Shown piece by piece: positions 34,990 to 42,061 of a stretch of 42,061 nucleotides of DNA. Positions within the stretch are counted from its first letter, which is position 1. Each line of letters begins with the position of its first letter. The DNA comes from CAZVWH01 sp964631175 (GTDB taxonomy: Bacteria; Planctomycetota; Phycisphaerae; Sedimentisphaerales; Anaerobacaceae), in the NCBI GenBank assembly GCA_964631175.1, contig CAZVWH010000013.1:1-42061 (forward strand), read 5' to 3'. The notes below the pieces were generated by a model, which searched no databases, was not told where the DNA came from, and worked only from the letters and a program-made list of their open reading frames with translations. A program made the translations under genes and the position numbers.

Positions 34990-35079
34990 GTCATTTCGAG
35001 CGAGCCATAGGCGAGTCGAGAAGTCTTTTTTTGAGTAGATTTCTCCGCTTCGTCCCCTGGGGACTTCGGTCGAAATGAC
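34990..35079 (-). repeat. MITE-like repeat with GTCATTTCGA ends (second copy, inverted)
   Basis: A 90-bp element, opposite in orientation to 33878-33997 and sharing its GTCATTTCGA ends, the GAGTAGATTTCTCC block and GTCCCCTGGGGAC. Together the two copies bracket the two MNT genes. Confidence 0.8.
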
Positions 35080-35133
35080 GGCGAGTCTTTTCATAAATAG
35101 CTCATTTACATTAAGAACGCCAGTTTTTACCCT

Positions 35134-35430
35134 CTATATAGATTCTTTATCGATTACTGAATCAATTGGACAATAAAGTGCGCTTTCCTTTTTATAAATG
35201 TCTGTAGATGAACATCCAACTTTGGTACCTGCTTTGATTACATTATCAAGCTGCTTTAAAAGAAACATTGGATCTTTACAACTTTATGATGGTTTGTATT
35301 TTTTGCTCGTTAAACACTCAATACATAGTACATAGGGAAGAACTACATTATAATCTCGTACAAATTGGCATATTAGTTCCTCAGGAATCCCCTGAAATCT
35401 ATTTTTGTCAATTATCAATAGTTTCCCCAT
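35134..35430 (-). pseudogene. Small gene fragment broken by an in-frame TAA
   Basis: An ATG at 35430 with a good ribosome site (AAGGGGG, 7 bases) opens a frame starting MGKLLIIDKNRFQGIPEEL. It hits TAA at 35284-35286 after 48 codons. The same frame continues another 49 codons (PMFLLKQLDNVIKAGT, IYKKESALYCPIDSVIDKES) to TAG at 35134-35136. Both parts have protein-like composition. No family recognised. It may be the remnant of a longer gene or a sequencing error. Confidence 0.5.
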
Positions 35431-35451
35431 TTTGAAGCCCCCTTTTTGGAC

Positions 35452-37020
35452 TTAGAGAAGATTAGTAATTGTTTCTCGCATTAACTTGATATTGCCTTTT
35501 TGTCCGGTGAAGAGTTTGAACTGGGCTAAACCTTGGTTGACGAACATTGTTAGGCCGTCAATTGTTTTTAGCCTCTTTCTTCTCGCCTGCTTTAGCAGTT
35601 GGGTCTTTGCGGGATTATAAACCGTGTCAAAAACAACCATATCCTTCTTCAAGCACTCTTTAGGGACAGGCGTGGCTTCCATCTCCGGGTGCATTCCTAT
35701 ACTGGTGCAATTTATGAGTAACTTAGCCTTGATGTTTTGCAAATCATCGAGGCCGGCAAACTCACAGCTGAACTCGCTCGCTAGTCTCTCAGCCCGCTCG
35801 ATTGTACGGTTGTAAATCTTGATCTTGGCACCGGCATCGCTTAAGCCGGCCACAATCGCTCTTGCCACGCCGCCTGCTCCGATAACGGCTACAGGCATCT
35901 TTTTCAAACCTGCTTTTTTAATCTTCCCGCCGTGGCGGACTGAGGTGATCGAATCCAAAGCCGCGGCATAATCGGTATTGTAGGCAGCTAATTTATCCTC
36001 TGCTCCAATAACTAACGTATTAACCGCGCCGATTGTTTCAGCTAAAGGTTCAACAAAGCCATTCTTAGCCCTGGCGTAATTAAGGGCATTGCCTTTATGC
36101 GGAATCGTGACACTAAAGCCCTTAAAGTTCAGCCATCTTCTGGAGAGCACGTTGTTTAAGAACTTGTCAAATCCCTCCTGGCCGCCTTGGACCAAAAACG
36201 GCAGGTACAATTTGCTCATCTTTTTCTCAGCAAAACAGGCGTTATGAATCGCGGGACTTAATGAATGGCCGACCGGATCGGCAATCACGCCGAAAAGCTC
36301 GGTATCGGAGCCGATAGAGTCATAGCGGTACAAACCTTTCAATTGAGAAACGGTCAACTGGCCTGGTGCGGTCGCGTTTTGCTCATCAATGCTCGCAAAA
36401 GTCACGAAGCTGCCCAGCTTTTTTGCGATAATCCTGCTTATAAGACCGGCTTGACCCATACAGAAAATTATCCGCTCGCCACCGGTTTGATAAAGCAGAT
36501 CAAAAGCCTCGAAGCAATCATTTATGTGGTTTGCAGTATAAATAAGCTTAGGTATCGCTGCCGGATATAAATTTAAGATGTTGCGATAGAGCTTTTTGAG
36601 TCCATCGAATTTCGTATTGAAATTATGGGCAGACAAAATTACCCGCCCCTTTACACTTTGCGATAATGCTACTCTTATTCTTTCTTGACTTTCCGTGCGG
36701 ACGAAATTCTCGAATTCAATGTCAATAAATCCAACGCCGGCTTTCAGTGCTGCGGCGAGCACATCAATTCGCAACTGCTGCGGATAATCCCTTGCCCCGC
36801 CCTGCTGCTGGTCACGGCAAGTCACAATCAAAGGAATTTTTCTGCCGGAGGCAGTTGTTTGGGCCAGACCAATCAGCTCTTTAACTAAAGCGACACTGAG
36901 ATTTTCGAGGTAGTCGGTTCGCAGCTCCAGCATCTCTGCACCAGCAACCAGGGCTGTTTTGATTTGCTGCTTTGCCTGCTCTAAATTCTCCGCTGCTATT
37001 GGAACGGTTAAGTATGTCAT
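35452..37020 (-). CDS. aroDE: Bifunctional 3-dehydroquinate dehydratase / shikimate dehydrogenase
   Basis: A 522-aa fusion of two consecutive shikimate enzymes. Residues 1 to about 232 are type I dehydroquinase: Glu32-Arg34 in LELRTDY, His132 in SAHNF, Schiff-base Lys158 in IPKLIYTAN, and SRIIAKKLGSFVTFAS. From about 240 comes shikimate dehydrogenase: SLSP (253-256), Lys309 in TIPHKG, Asn334 in GAVNT, Asp350 in YNTDY, and the NADP loop GAGGVARAI. Both active sites look complete. Fused AroDE occurs in plants, chlamydiae and some planctomycetes. It acts on dehydroquinate, whose source may be the ADTH-synthase route suggested by the gene at 39268. Confidence 0.95.
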   Translation of the reverse strand: MTYLTVPIAAENLEQAKQQIKTALVAGAEMLELRTDYLENLSVALVKELIGLAQTTASGRKIPLIVTCRDQQQGGARDYPQQLRIDVLAAALKAGVGFIDIEFENFVRTESQERIRVALSQSVKGRVILSAHNFNTKFDGLKKLYRNILNLYPAAIPKLIYTANHINDCFEAFDLLYQTGGERIIFCMGQAGLISRIIAKKLGSFVTFASIDEQNATAPGQLTVSQLKGLYRYDSIGSDTELFGVIADPVGHSLSPAIHNACFAEKKMSKLYLPFLVQGGQEGFDKFLNNVLSRRWLNFKGFSVTIPHKGNALNYARAKNGFVEPLAETIGAVNTLVIGAEDKLAAYNTDYAAALDSITSVRHGGKIKKAGLKKMPVAVIGAGGVARAIVAGLSDAGAKIKIYNRTIERAERLASEFSCEFAGLDDLQNIKAKLLINCTSIGMHPEMEATPVPKECLKKDMVVFDTVYNPAKTQLLKQARRKRLKTIDGLTMFVNQGLAQFKLFTGQKGNIKLMRETITNLL

Positions 37021-37061
37021 AGCAACTCAAAGATATAATAGCAATTAGGCTTAAAAGCAAG

Positions 37062-37190
37062 AGTAAAAACAGAGGACAGAGGACAGAGAACAGATGACAG
37101 AGGACAGACGATAGAGAATAGATTTTCTGTCTTCTGACTCCTGACTCCTGATTTCTGTCTTCTGACTTTTGTCCTCTGCGCTCTTGACTG
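37062..37190. repeat. CTGTCCTCTGTCTT-type repeat tract (inverse orientation)
   Basis: Irregular units of GAGGACAGA and TCTGACTCC / TTCTGTCTTC in both orientations. This is the same repeat family that lies after arsC and inside the prepilin peptidase gene. Confidence 0.75.
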
Positions 37191-37220
37191 AGAGCAGCAA
37201 AAAATGTATAGTATTATGTG

Positions 37221-37257
37221 TATTCGATACTCGATACTCGATACTCGATACTCGATG
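37221..37257. repeat. TACTCGA tandem repeat
   Basis: About five copies of a 7-bp unit (TACTCGA), the first imperfect (TATTCGA), just 3' of the CTGTC-type tract and upstream of the peptidase gene. It may be polymorphic in copy number. Confidence 0.75.
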
Positions 37258-37360
37258 CTTGATTCCTGCAAATCGGGGTCCATCGTCGAAAATCAAGCGT
37301 TAGATATCCATAGTAACGGATTGCTGAAAAGACTCAGAACCTTCCCGTAGGAGGTATGCT

Positions 37361-39082
37361 ATAATTATTAGCCCTTTTAGTAAGCAAGAGATAAAAAAAC
37401 TCAGCAATATTGTTTTCACGACTGTGTTGCTGCTGCTAACAATCTGTGGTCAATTATGGTCACGGCCGGCAACGACGCTGGAGGCTGAAAAGGTAGTGAC
37501 AGGCTGGCTCCAAGCCGATAGCCGACCGCTCGGTGTATCCATCGGCCGTCAGGTAACGGAAATCGAGACCTTCACAGACGATACCGGTGAGCCGATTTAT
37601 TATATCGTCTATTTACGACCATCCGGATTCGTAATCGTATCGGCTGATGATATGGTTGAGCCGATAATCGGTTTTTCCGGCAGCAGCACGTTTGACCCCT
37701 CATTTCGGAATCCACTTGGAACATTAGTCCACAGGGACGTGAAAAACCGGCTTGCAGAAGTTAAGACTAAGACCAGTCGGCAATCAGCGATTAAAACCTT
37801 CACCATCTCCAAATATCAAAACAAATGGAATCGTTATATCAGCCTTGCAGAAACTTCCAAAGACCACATTAGTTCCTTTAGCCTTTCACCTATCTCCGAT
37901 AGGCGTGTCTCGCCGCTGATACAAAGTAAGTGGTCTCAACTCGATGTTTGTTACAATAACTGCTATAACTACTATACGCCCAACAATTATCCCTGCGGCT
38001 GCGTGGCCACTGCTATGGCTCAGCTTATGAGTTACTACCAATACCCAACGACGGGGATAGGCGTACACGACTTTACAATCAAAATCGACGACAACAAACA
38101 AACAGCATATACACTGGGTAGTGACGGCTCCGGCGGCGCGTATAACTGGAGCGATATGGTGCCTGAGCCTAATTGCTCCACGATTGATTCACAATTGCAG
38201 GCCATAGGAGCACTTTGTTATGACGCCGGTATTTCTACCAATACGGAGTACTGCCCCGATGGCTCAAGTACCGACGCCCTTATTGCCCAAGAAGCGCTGA
38301 CAACGACCTTCAAATATGCCAATGCTGTAAAGGGATTTAACAAAGGCAACGATATAGGTCCAGGATTAATCGGCATGGTCAATCCAAACCTCGACTATGG
38401 CAATCCTGTTATTCTCGGTATCTGGCGCGAACATGGTGGACACGCGGTTATATGCGATGGGTATGGCGAAAACGGCTCAACACTGTACCACCATCTTAAC
38501 ATGGGCTGGGCAGGAATTGATGATGCATGGTACAACCTGCCGAAAGTCGAAGGGCAACGTTTGTACACATCTGTTATCGCGTGCCTATATAATATTTTCG
38601 TCTCGGGCACAGGTGAGATAATCAGCGGCTTAGTCACAGATGCATCAGGAAACCCGATTAGCGGCGCAACTGTAACAGCAAAAGGTAGTGACGGCTCTTA
38701 CGAAACGACAACAGATGCCGGCGGTATCTATGCGCTGGCTAAGATCCCATCGGCATCAGAGTATATCATCAGCGTAACTAAAACAGGTTACCTATTTACA
38801 GACCAGAGCGTGAAAACCAGCACTTCGAGCGATGGTGAAAACGTATCAGGAAACAAATGGCAAATTGATTTTGTGGGCACCATCGGCATCATCGCCGGCG
38901 ACTTTGATAGGGATAGCGTTATTGATGTTTCTGACTTCGCTATGTTTGCATCGGCCTGGCTGACCAAGCCCGGAGATTCCAAATGGAATCCTAACTGCGA
39001 TATTAATCACCCTGCTGATGGCGCTATCGATATTCTGGACCTTGCCGTGTTTGCCGATAATTGGCTGACAGACGGTGAGTAA
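37361..39082 (+). CDS. Secreted C10-family (streptopain-like) cysteine peptidase with dockerin-like tail
   Basis: Domains in order (residues from GTG 37424): Spi-like propeptide (GFVIVSADDMVEPIIGF, 68-84), C10 peptidase with Cys193 in GCVATAMAQL, His340 in GGHAVICDGYG and MGWAGIDDAWY, a carboxypeptidase-regulatory-like beta domain (about 390-485), and a dockerin-like tail GDFDRDSVIDVSDFAMFASA plus DLAVFADNWL. GTG 37424 gives a signal peptide with no charged n-region. The frame is open upstream. AGGAGG at 37349-37354 stands six bases before ATA 37361 and nine before ATT 37364, and starting there adds IISPFSKQEIKKLSN before the hydrophobic core. A non-canonical start is therefore proposed. Likely a secreted protease that degrades external protein. 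Confidence 0.85.
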   Translation: MIISPFSKQEIKKLSNIVFTTVLLLLTICGQLWSRPATTLEAEKVVTGWLQADSRPLGVSIGRQVTEIETFTDDTGEPIYYIVYLRPSGFVIVSADDMVEPIIGFSGSSTFDPSFRNPLGTLVHRDVKNRLAEVKTKTSRQSAIKTFTISKYQNKWNRYISLAETSKDHISSFSLSPISDRRVSPLIQSKWSQLDVCYNNCYNYYTPNNYPCGCVATAMAQLMSYYQYPTTGIGVHDFTIKIDDNKQTAYTLGSDGSGGAYNWSDMVPEPNCSTIDSQLQAIGALCYDAGISTNTEYCPDGSSTDALIAQEALTTTFKYANAVKGFNKGNDIGPGLIGMVNPNLDYGNPVILGIWREHGGHAVICDGYGENGSTLYHHLNMGWAGIDDAWYNLPKVEGQRLYTSVIACLYNIFVSGTGEIISGLVTDASGNPISGATVTAKGSDGSYETTTDAGGIYALAKIPSASEYIISVTKTGYLFTDQSVKTSTSSDGENVSGNKWQIDFVGTIGIIAGDFDRDSVIDVSDFAMFASAWLTKPGDSKWNPNCDINHPADGAIDILDLAVFADNWLTDGE

Positions 39083-39267
39083 ATCCGCAGTAAATCCACC
39101 TTCTCAAACAAACCGGCAGAAGATAAAAAAGTTACAGATTTTTCATCTCTTATGGTTAACCTCAGACCTCTCAGACATAATGCGAAGTGTTAAACTCGGC
39201 TTTTTTTCTTGCTTTTTGCGCAGCATTGGTTAAATTCTACTAAAAATTCCTATTTGGAGATCGGGCA

Positions 39268-40062
39268 ATGATAGGCAAGAAAATAAGACTGGAAAGAATA
39301 ATCGACCGTAATTCCCGCAGGACATTAATAATCCCCATGGACCACGGTGTTACTGTAGGTCCCATCGAAGGCCTGGCAGATATGCGGACCACGATCAGTA
39401 AAGTGGTGTCCGGCGGAGCAAACGCTATCCTAATGCACAAAGGGATAGTGCGCGCGGGACATAGAGGCAAAGGCAAAGATGTTGGGCTGATTATTCATCT
39501 CTCCGCCGGGACGTCACTAAGTCCTGACCCAAACGCAAAAGAGCTGGTCTGCAGCGTCGAAGAAGCAATTCAGCTTGGTGCCGATGCAGTCTCTGTACAT
39601 ATAAATCTCGGCGCTGAAACCGACAAAGAAATGCTGTGGCAATTAGGCTATGTCAGCGGGCAGTGCTTACAATGGCAGATGCCGCTGGTGGCAATGATGT
39701 ACACTCGCGGGGCAAAAATCAAAGACGAATTTGTCGTCAACAATGTCAAGCATGCTGCCCGAGTAGGTGCTGAGTTAGGAGCCGATATTGTTAAGGTGCC
39801 GTACACCGGCAGCGTTGAAACCTTCAAGGAAGTTGTTAATGGTTGTCCTGTGCCGGTAGTTATCGCCGGCGGGCCGAAAATGGGAAGCGACAAAGAAATC
39901 TTCAAAATGGTAGAAGGCGCTCTCAAAGCCGGTGCTGCAGGTCTATCGATAGGCCGAAACGCCTTCCAACATCAAACTCCTGATAAAATGATAAAAGCCC
40001 TGTCTAAAATGGTTCATGAAGAAGCCGATGTTGAGGAAGCAATTTTGATACTAAAAGAATAA
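39268..40062 (+). CDS. Archaeal-type class I aldolase / ADTH synthase
   Basis: A 264-aa TIM-barrel enzyme of the DeoC/FbaB group, closest in pattern to archaeal 2-amino-3,7-dideoxy-D-threo-hept-6-ulosonate synthase (AroA'). Key residues: Asp25 in IPMDHGVTVGPIEGL, Tyr145 in MMYTRG, and Schiff-base Lys176 in GADIVKVPYTG, with the phosphate loop GGPKMGS and SIGRNAFQH. It would make ADTH for the alternative entry into dehydroquinate; fructose-bisphosphate aldolase activity is the main alternative. GGAGAT precedes the ATG. The AroDE gene 2.2 kb away favours the shikimate role; no aroB' is visible in the window. Confidence 0.85.
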   Translation: MIGKKIRLERIIDRNSRRTLIIPMDHGVTVGPIEGLADMRTTISKVVSGGANAILMHKGIVRAGHRGKGKDVGLIIHLSAGTSLSPDPNAKELVCSVEEAIQLGADAVSVHINLGAETDKEMLWQLGYVSGQCLQWQMPLVAMMYTRGAKIKDEFVVNNVKHAARVGAELGADIVKVPYTGSVETFKEVVNGCPVPVVIAGGPKMGSDKEIFKMVEGALKAGAAGLSIGRNAFQHQTPDKMIKALSKMVHEEADVEEAILILKE

Positions 40063-40134
40063 AGTGTCTTAAGTTTGGAGTTGCTAAAGTGCCCCCACCT
40101 TCGCAGAGGCACTTTAATCCACTTTAGACAATCT
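40061..40134. terminator. Hairpin between convergent genes built from CTAAAGTG repeats
   Basis: TAAAGTGCC (40085-40093) pairs with GGCACTTTA (40108-40116) around a 14-nt loop. Further CTAAAGTG / CACTTTAG copies flank it. The aldolase TAA stop is part of a TAAAGTG copy. There is no strong T-run, so a bidirectional terminator role is plausible but not certain. Confidence 0.45.
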
Positions 40135-41232
40135 TCACTTCTTAGCCGGCTCAGCTTTCTTCGCTTCGAGCTTCTTGCCGGTTATCTCACTGGTGCCCCT
40201 GTCCGAGGTCATCTGGCCCTTGAGATTCTTTCCGTCAAGTTTGCCCTTGAAGTCCAACTGGAAGGTCTGGTCGCCGAAGCCCATCTCGACGGTAAAGGTC
40301 ACCTTGTCACCTTCAAGTTTGATGTTCTTCATGGGTATTTCGCTGTCAAAGAATTCATACCTGCCGGTCAGGTCTCCAAAAATCCTCATCATACTCGTAC
40401 GCGTGCCCCAATCGGAGGTAGTCGTAAGCTCCCATTCTCCGATAAGTGCCGTCCCGAAGCGCTGGCCATTAGCCTGAAACTCGCCCATTTCTCCTTTGAG
40501 CTTTCCAATCAGCTCATCGCCTTTTACAATACCCTCGTATTTCGTTTCAAACTCCATGTCGTTGATCTTGCTTTTTCGCGTAAGGGTGATCTTTCCATCC
40601 TCAAATTTGACATTAGAGACTACATGCTCGCCCTCTTCGTCCCATTTGCCCTGCATGGTACCGTCCGCCTTCTCAGATACTGACAGCCTGGCATTGATGT
40701 CTCGATCGCCGACATTAAAGTTGATGTCCCATTGACCCAGAACAGGGCACATGGGCTTTGGCCGGGCACCAACACCGGATAACTCACCCCAATCATTTGA
40801 CATCGTCAGCATGAGCTTGTCATCCTTGAGAGTTGCTTCGTAGTTCGTTGTAAACTGCCGGTCCTCCGGACCAACTGTGCGGCTAAATGTAAGCTTTCCG
40901 TCCTGGAATTTAATATCGGACACGTCATTTCGATTCCACTTGCCCGCCAATGTTCCATCTTCCTTTTTGGAAACTGTCAACATGGCGTAGCTCTTTCGTC
41001 CTTCGAAATCTATTGTGATTTCCCAAACACCCATGACATCTTCAACTCGGCTCGTCGAAGGTGCTTTCGCCTCGGGCGCAGCTTGGGCGCCCTCGCTAGC
41101 CGCTCCTTCGGCTGTGCTTAGGACAGGCCATAGCAGAAATGTCTGCACCAACAATAAAACACAGACACAAATAATGGATTTGCTTGTGCCGTTAGGCATA
41201 CTGCGTGCTTTTTGAATTAACATCTGACTCAT
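40135..41232 (-). CDS. Secreted protein of three tandem beta modules, function unknown
   Basis: 365 aa from ATG 41232, chosen because AGGAG lies seven bases upstream; an upstream in-frame ATG at 41298 has none. A signal peptide or anchor (SIICVCVLLLVQTFLLWPV) precedes a short Ala/Glu-rich linker. Three roughly 95-residue repeats follow, each with the pattern GxWe(I/L)..., a D/E-G-T-x-x-G-K-W centre (DGTLAGKWN, DGTMQGKWD, degenerate GDLTGRYEF), I/VKFxDGKLTxxR, and a closing GxLKGxMxSxxG. They resemble small lipocalin-like beta barrels. The linker contains LSTAEG, a dispersed-repeat signature. No enzyme motif seen. Confidence 0.72.
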   Translation of the reverse strand: MSQMLIQKARSMPNGTSKSIICVCVLLLVQTFLLWPVLSTAEGAASEGAQAAPEAKAPSTSRVEDVMGVWEITIDFEGRKSYAMLTVSKKEDGTLAGKWNRNDVSDIKFQDGKLTFSRTVGPEDRQFTTNYEATLKDDKLMLTMSNDWGELSGVGARPKPMCPVLGQWDINFNVGDRDINARLSVSEKADGTMQGKWDEEGEHVVSNVKFEDGKITLTRKSKINDMEFETKYEGIVKGDELIGKLKGEMGEFQANGQRFGTALIGEWELTTTSDWGTRTSMMRIFGDLTGRYEFFDSEIPMKNIKLEGDKVTFTVEMGFGDQTFQLDFKGKLDGKNLKGQMTSDRGTSEITGKKLEAKKAEPAKK

Positions 41233-41583
41233 AGTTAATCTCCTAAAAATTCGTTTCCCCCATAATATTCTAATATTATTGAATCCGTAATTTGTCATCC
41301 TAATATTCTACTGCTTAAAAAACCACATAAAAAGAATACTGCAAAGCAGCATAAATGACAACTTTTTTTAATAAAAATCGCTGCTCGAAATGGAGTTTCT
41401 TCATGGGCAATAAAGTTGTTCATCCTACATTTTGGCCTGAAAACAGATGACATCTGCGATGTATCACCAGCGTGAAGATATTCACCTATAATTATAATTG
41501 GGCATTATACAAACAACGAAATTTAAAAATCGTTGTCCATTGAAAAAGGGATGCTGAGTGCTCTTTGGTAGGTTGGGTATTGA
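41233..41583. other. Intergenic region without recognised features
   Basis: AT-rich sequence between the beta-repeat protein gene and the transposase, holding the AGGAG ribosome site of the former at its left edge. No REP-type hairpin linked to the transposase was recognised here. Confidence 0.4.
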
Positions 41584-42061
41584 TTATCTTGCAAATAATT
41601 TATCCTGTTGCCATTGATAGGGGTTATTAACTATATATTTACGAATACGCCGCAACGATATTTCATCATGCACAATCTGTTCGTAATAATTGCGTTGCCA
41701 CAATTTGCCTTCGAACGGCTCCCAATGATTCTGTTTCACATTGCGGATATATTCATTGGTTGTCATGGTTTTAAACCATTGAACCATTTTATATATTGGC
41801 CGTTCCGTCCCGACGATTTTTATGATACCGTGACAATGGTTTGGCATTACCACATATTCATCGATTTCAATATTGGCGTATTTGTTTTTTAATTCATTCC
41901 ACCAACGACCAATCATTTTGCCCGCATCATTCAAAAACATCCGGCCTTTACCTATGGCACAAGTTTCGATTTTCCCGAACAGACACTGCCGCCCTTGCGT
42001 GCAAACGGTAATAAAATAATACCCGCACTGCGAATAATCGTATCCCGTTAATCGAATCGAC
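41584..42061 (-). CDS. Second HUH transposase (Y1/RAYT type), 5' end outside the window
   Basis: A REP-associated/IS200-like transposase of a different subgroup from the one at 20776. The HUH motif lies in YVVMPNHCHGII, and the C-terminal block LWQRNYYEQIVHDEISLRRIRKYIVNNPYQW carries the likely nucleophile tyrosines. An internal ATG at 41940 could suggest a 118-aa protein. The same frame continues without a stop to the window end and encodes GYDYSQCGYYFITVCTQGR, the expected N-terminal strand. The gene is therefore at least 159 codons and is truncated by the edge, not by mutation. Confidence 0.88.
   Translation of the reverse strand, partial: SIRLTGYDYSQCGYYFITVCTQGRQCLFGKIETCAIGKGRMFLNDAGKMIGRWWNELKNKYANIEIDEYVVMPNHCHGIIKIVGTERPIYKMVQWFKTMTTNEYIRNVKQNHWEPFEGKLWQRNYYEQIVHDEISLRRIRKYIVNNPYQWQQDKLFAR

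Larger units (their letters stand above)
34730..35133. other. Repeat-rich spacer without a gene
   Basis: Holds two dispersed palindromic repeats (34772-34845 and 34990-35079) in AT-rich sequence. No coding region seen. Confidence 0.5.
37021..37360. other. Divergent spacer filled with simple repeats
   Basis: Contains a GAGGACAGAGGACAG-type tract (37062-37190), a 7-bp TACTCGA tandem array (about 37221-37257), and the ribosome site of the plus-strand peptidase gene. No gene seen. Confidence 0.6.

Noticed and set aside
37017..37296. 80-88-codon minus-strand frames
   Set aside because: They translate the simple repeats (SSIEYRVSSIEYR, SSVLCPLSSV) and nothing else.

Overview
The window looks like part of a metagenome-assembled genome of an anaerobic planctomycete, most likely class Phycisphaerae (Sedimentisphaerales-like). 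This is inferred from four things: a prepilin-like protein with an H-X9-D tail motif, a C10 peptidase ending in the paired GDFDRD...DFAMFASAWL / DLAVFADNWL dockerin-like tail, an exosortase inside an exopolysaccharide (EPS) locus, and ferredoxin-dependent 2-oxoacid oxidoreductase genes. A run of exactly 100 N inside a tandem repeat marks a scaffold join. No rRNA, tRNA or CRISPR was found.

Layout. (1) 1-11853, minus strand: an EPS export operon in the order Wza-like lipoprotein, exosortase, EpsI-like protein, giant TPR protein, Wzz/tyrosine kinase, then after a terminator-like hairpin a UDP-sugar epimerase cut by the window edge. (2) 12625-13572: a prepilin-like secreted protein with its own near-consensus promoter. 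(3) 14108-17836, minus strand: a possible sulfur/metal cluster of Rrf2 regulator, small siroheme sulfite reductase, Cys/Met PLP enzyme and SO_0444-type metal permease. An IscR-like palindrome covers the -10 box of the regulator. (4) 17966-20231: an uncharacterised transglutaminase-like protein and a thioredoxin-type arsenate reductase. (5) 20311-21293: a REP-associated transposase between arrays of inverted REP hairpins, the clearest selfish-DNA system here. (6) 21301-25594: a TIGR02757 protein, KorA/KorB and a ferritin-like protein. (7) 26010-28577, plus strand: comEC, whose start codon abuts a REP-like hairpin. (8) 28610-32490, minus strand: ABM-fold protein, HEPN/MNT pair with a membrane protein, OmpA lipoprotein, prepilin peptidase. 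(9) 32603-37020, minus strand: argG, two orphan MNT nucleotidyltransferases bracketed by inverted MITE-like repeats, a small pseudogene and a fused aroDE. (10) 37424-40062, plus strand: a C10 peptidase with a non-canonical start and an archaeal-type aldolase/ADTH synthase that may feed the shikimate pathway. (11) 40135-42061, minus strand: a triple-repeat secreted beta protein and a second HUH transposase cut by the right edge.

The most striking overall feature is the number of short dispersed repeats: at least two REP classes, CTGTCCTCTGTCTT-type tracts, LSEVEG-type inserts, CTAAAGTG tracts and GTCATTTCGA-ended MITEs. Several have entered reading frames (prepilin peptidase, the beta-repeat protein, the pilin N-terminus) or sit on start and stop codons. 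The prepilin peptidase would process the pilin-like protein. The exosortase has no recognisable PEP-CTERM substrate in this window.
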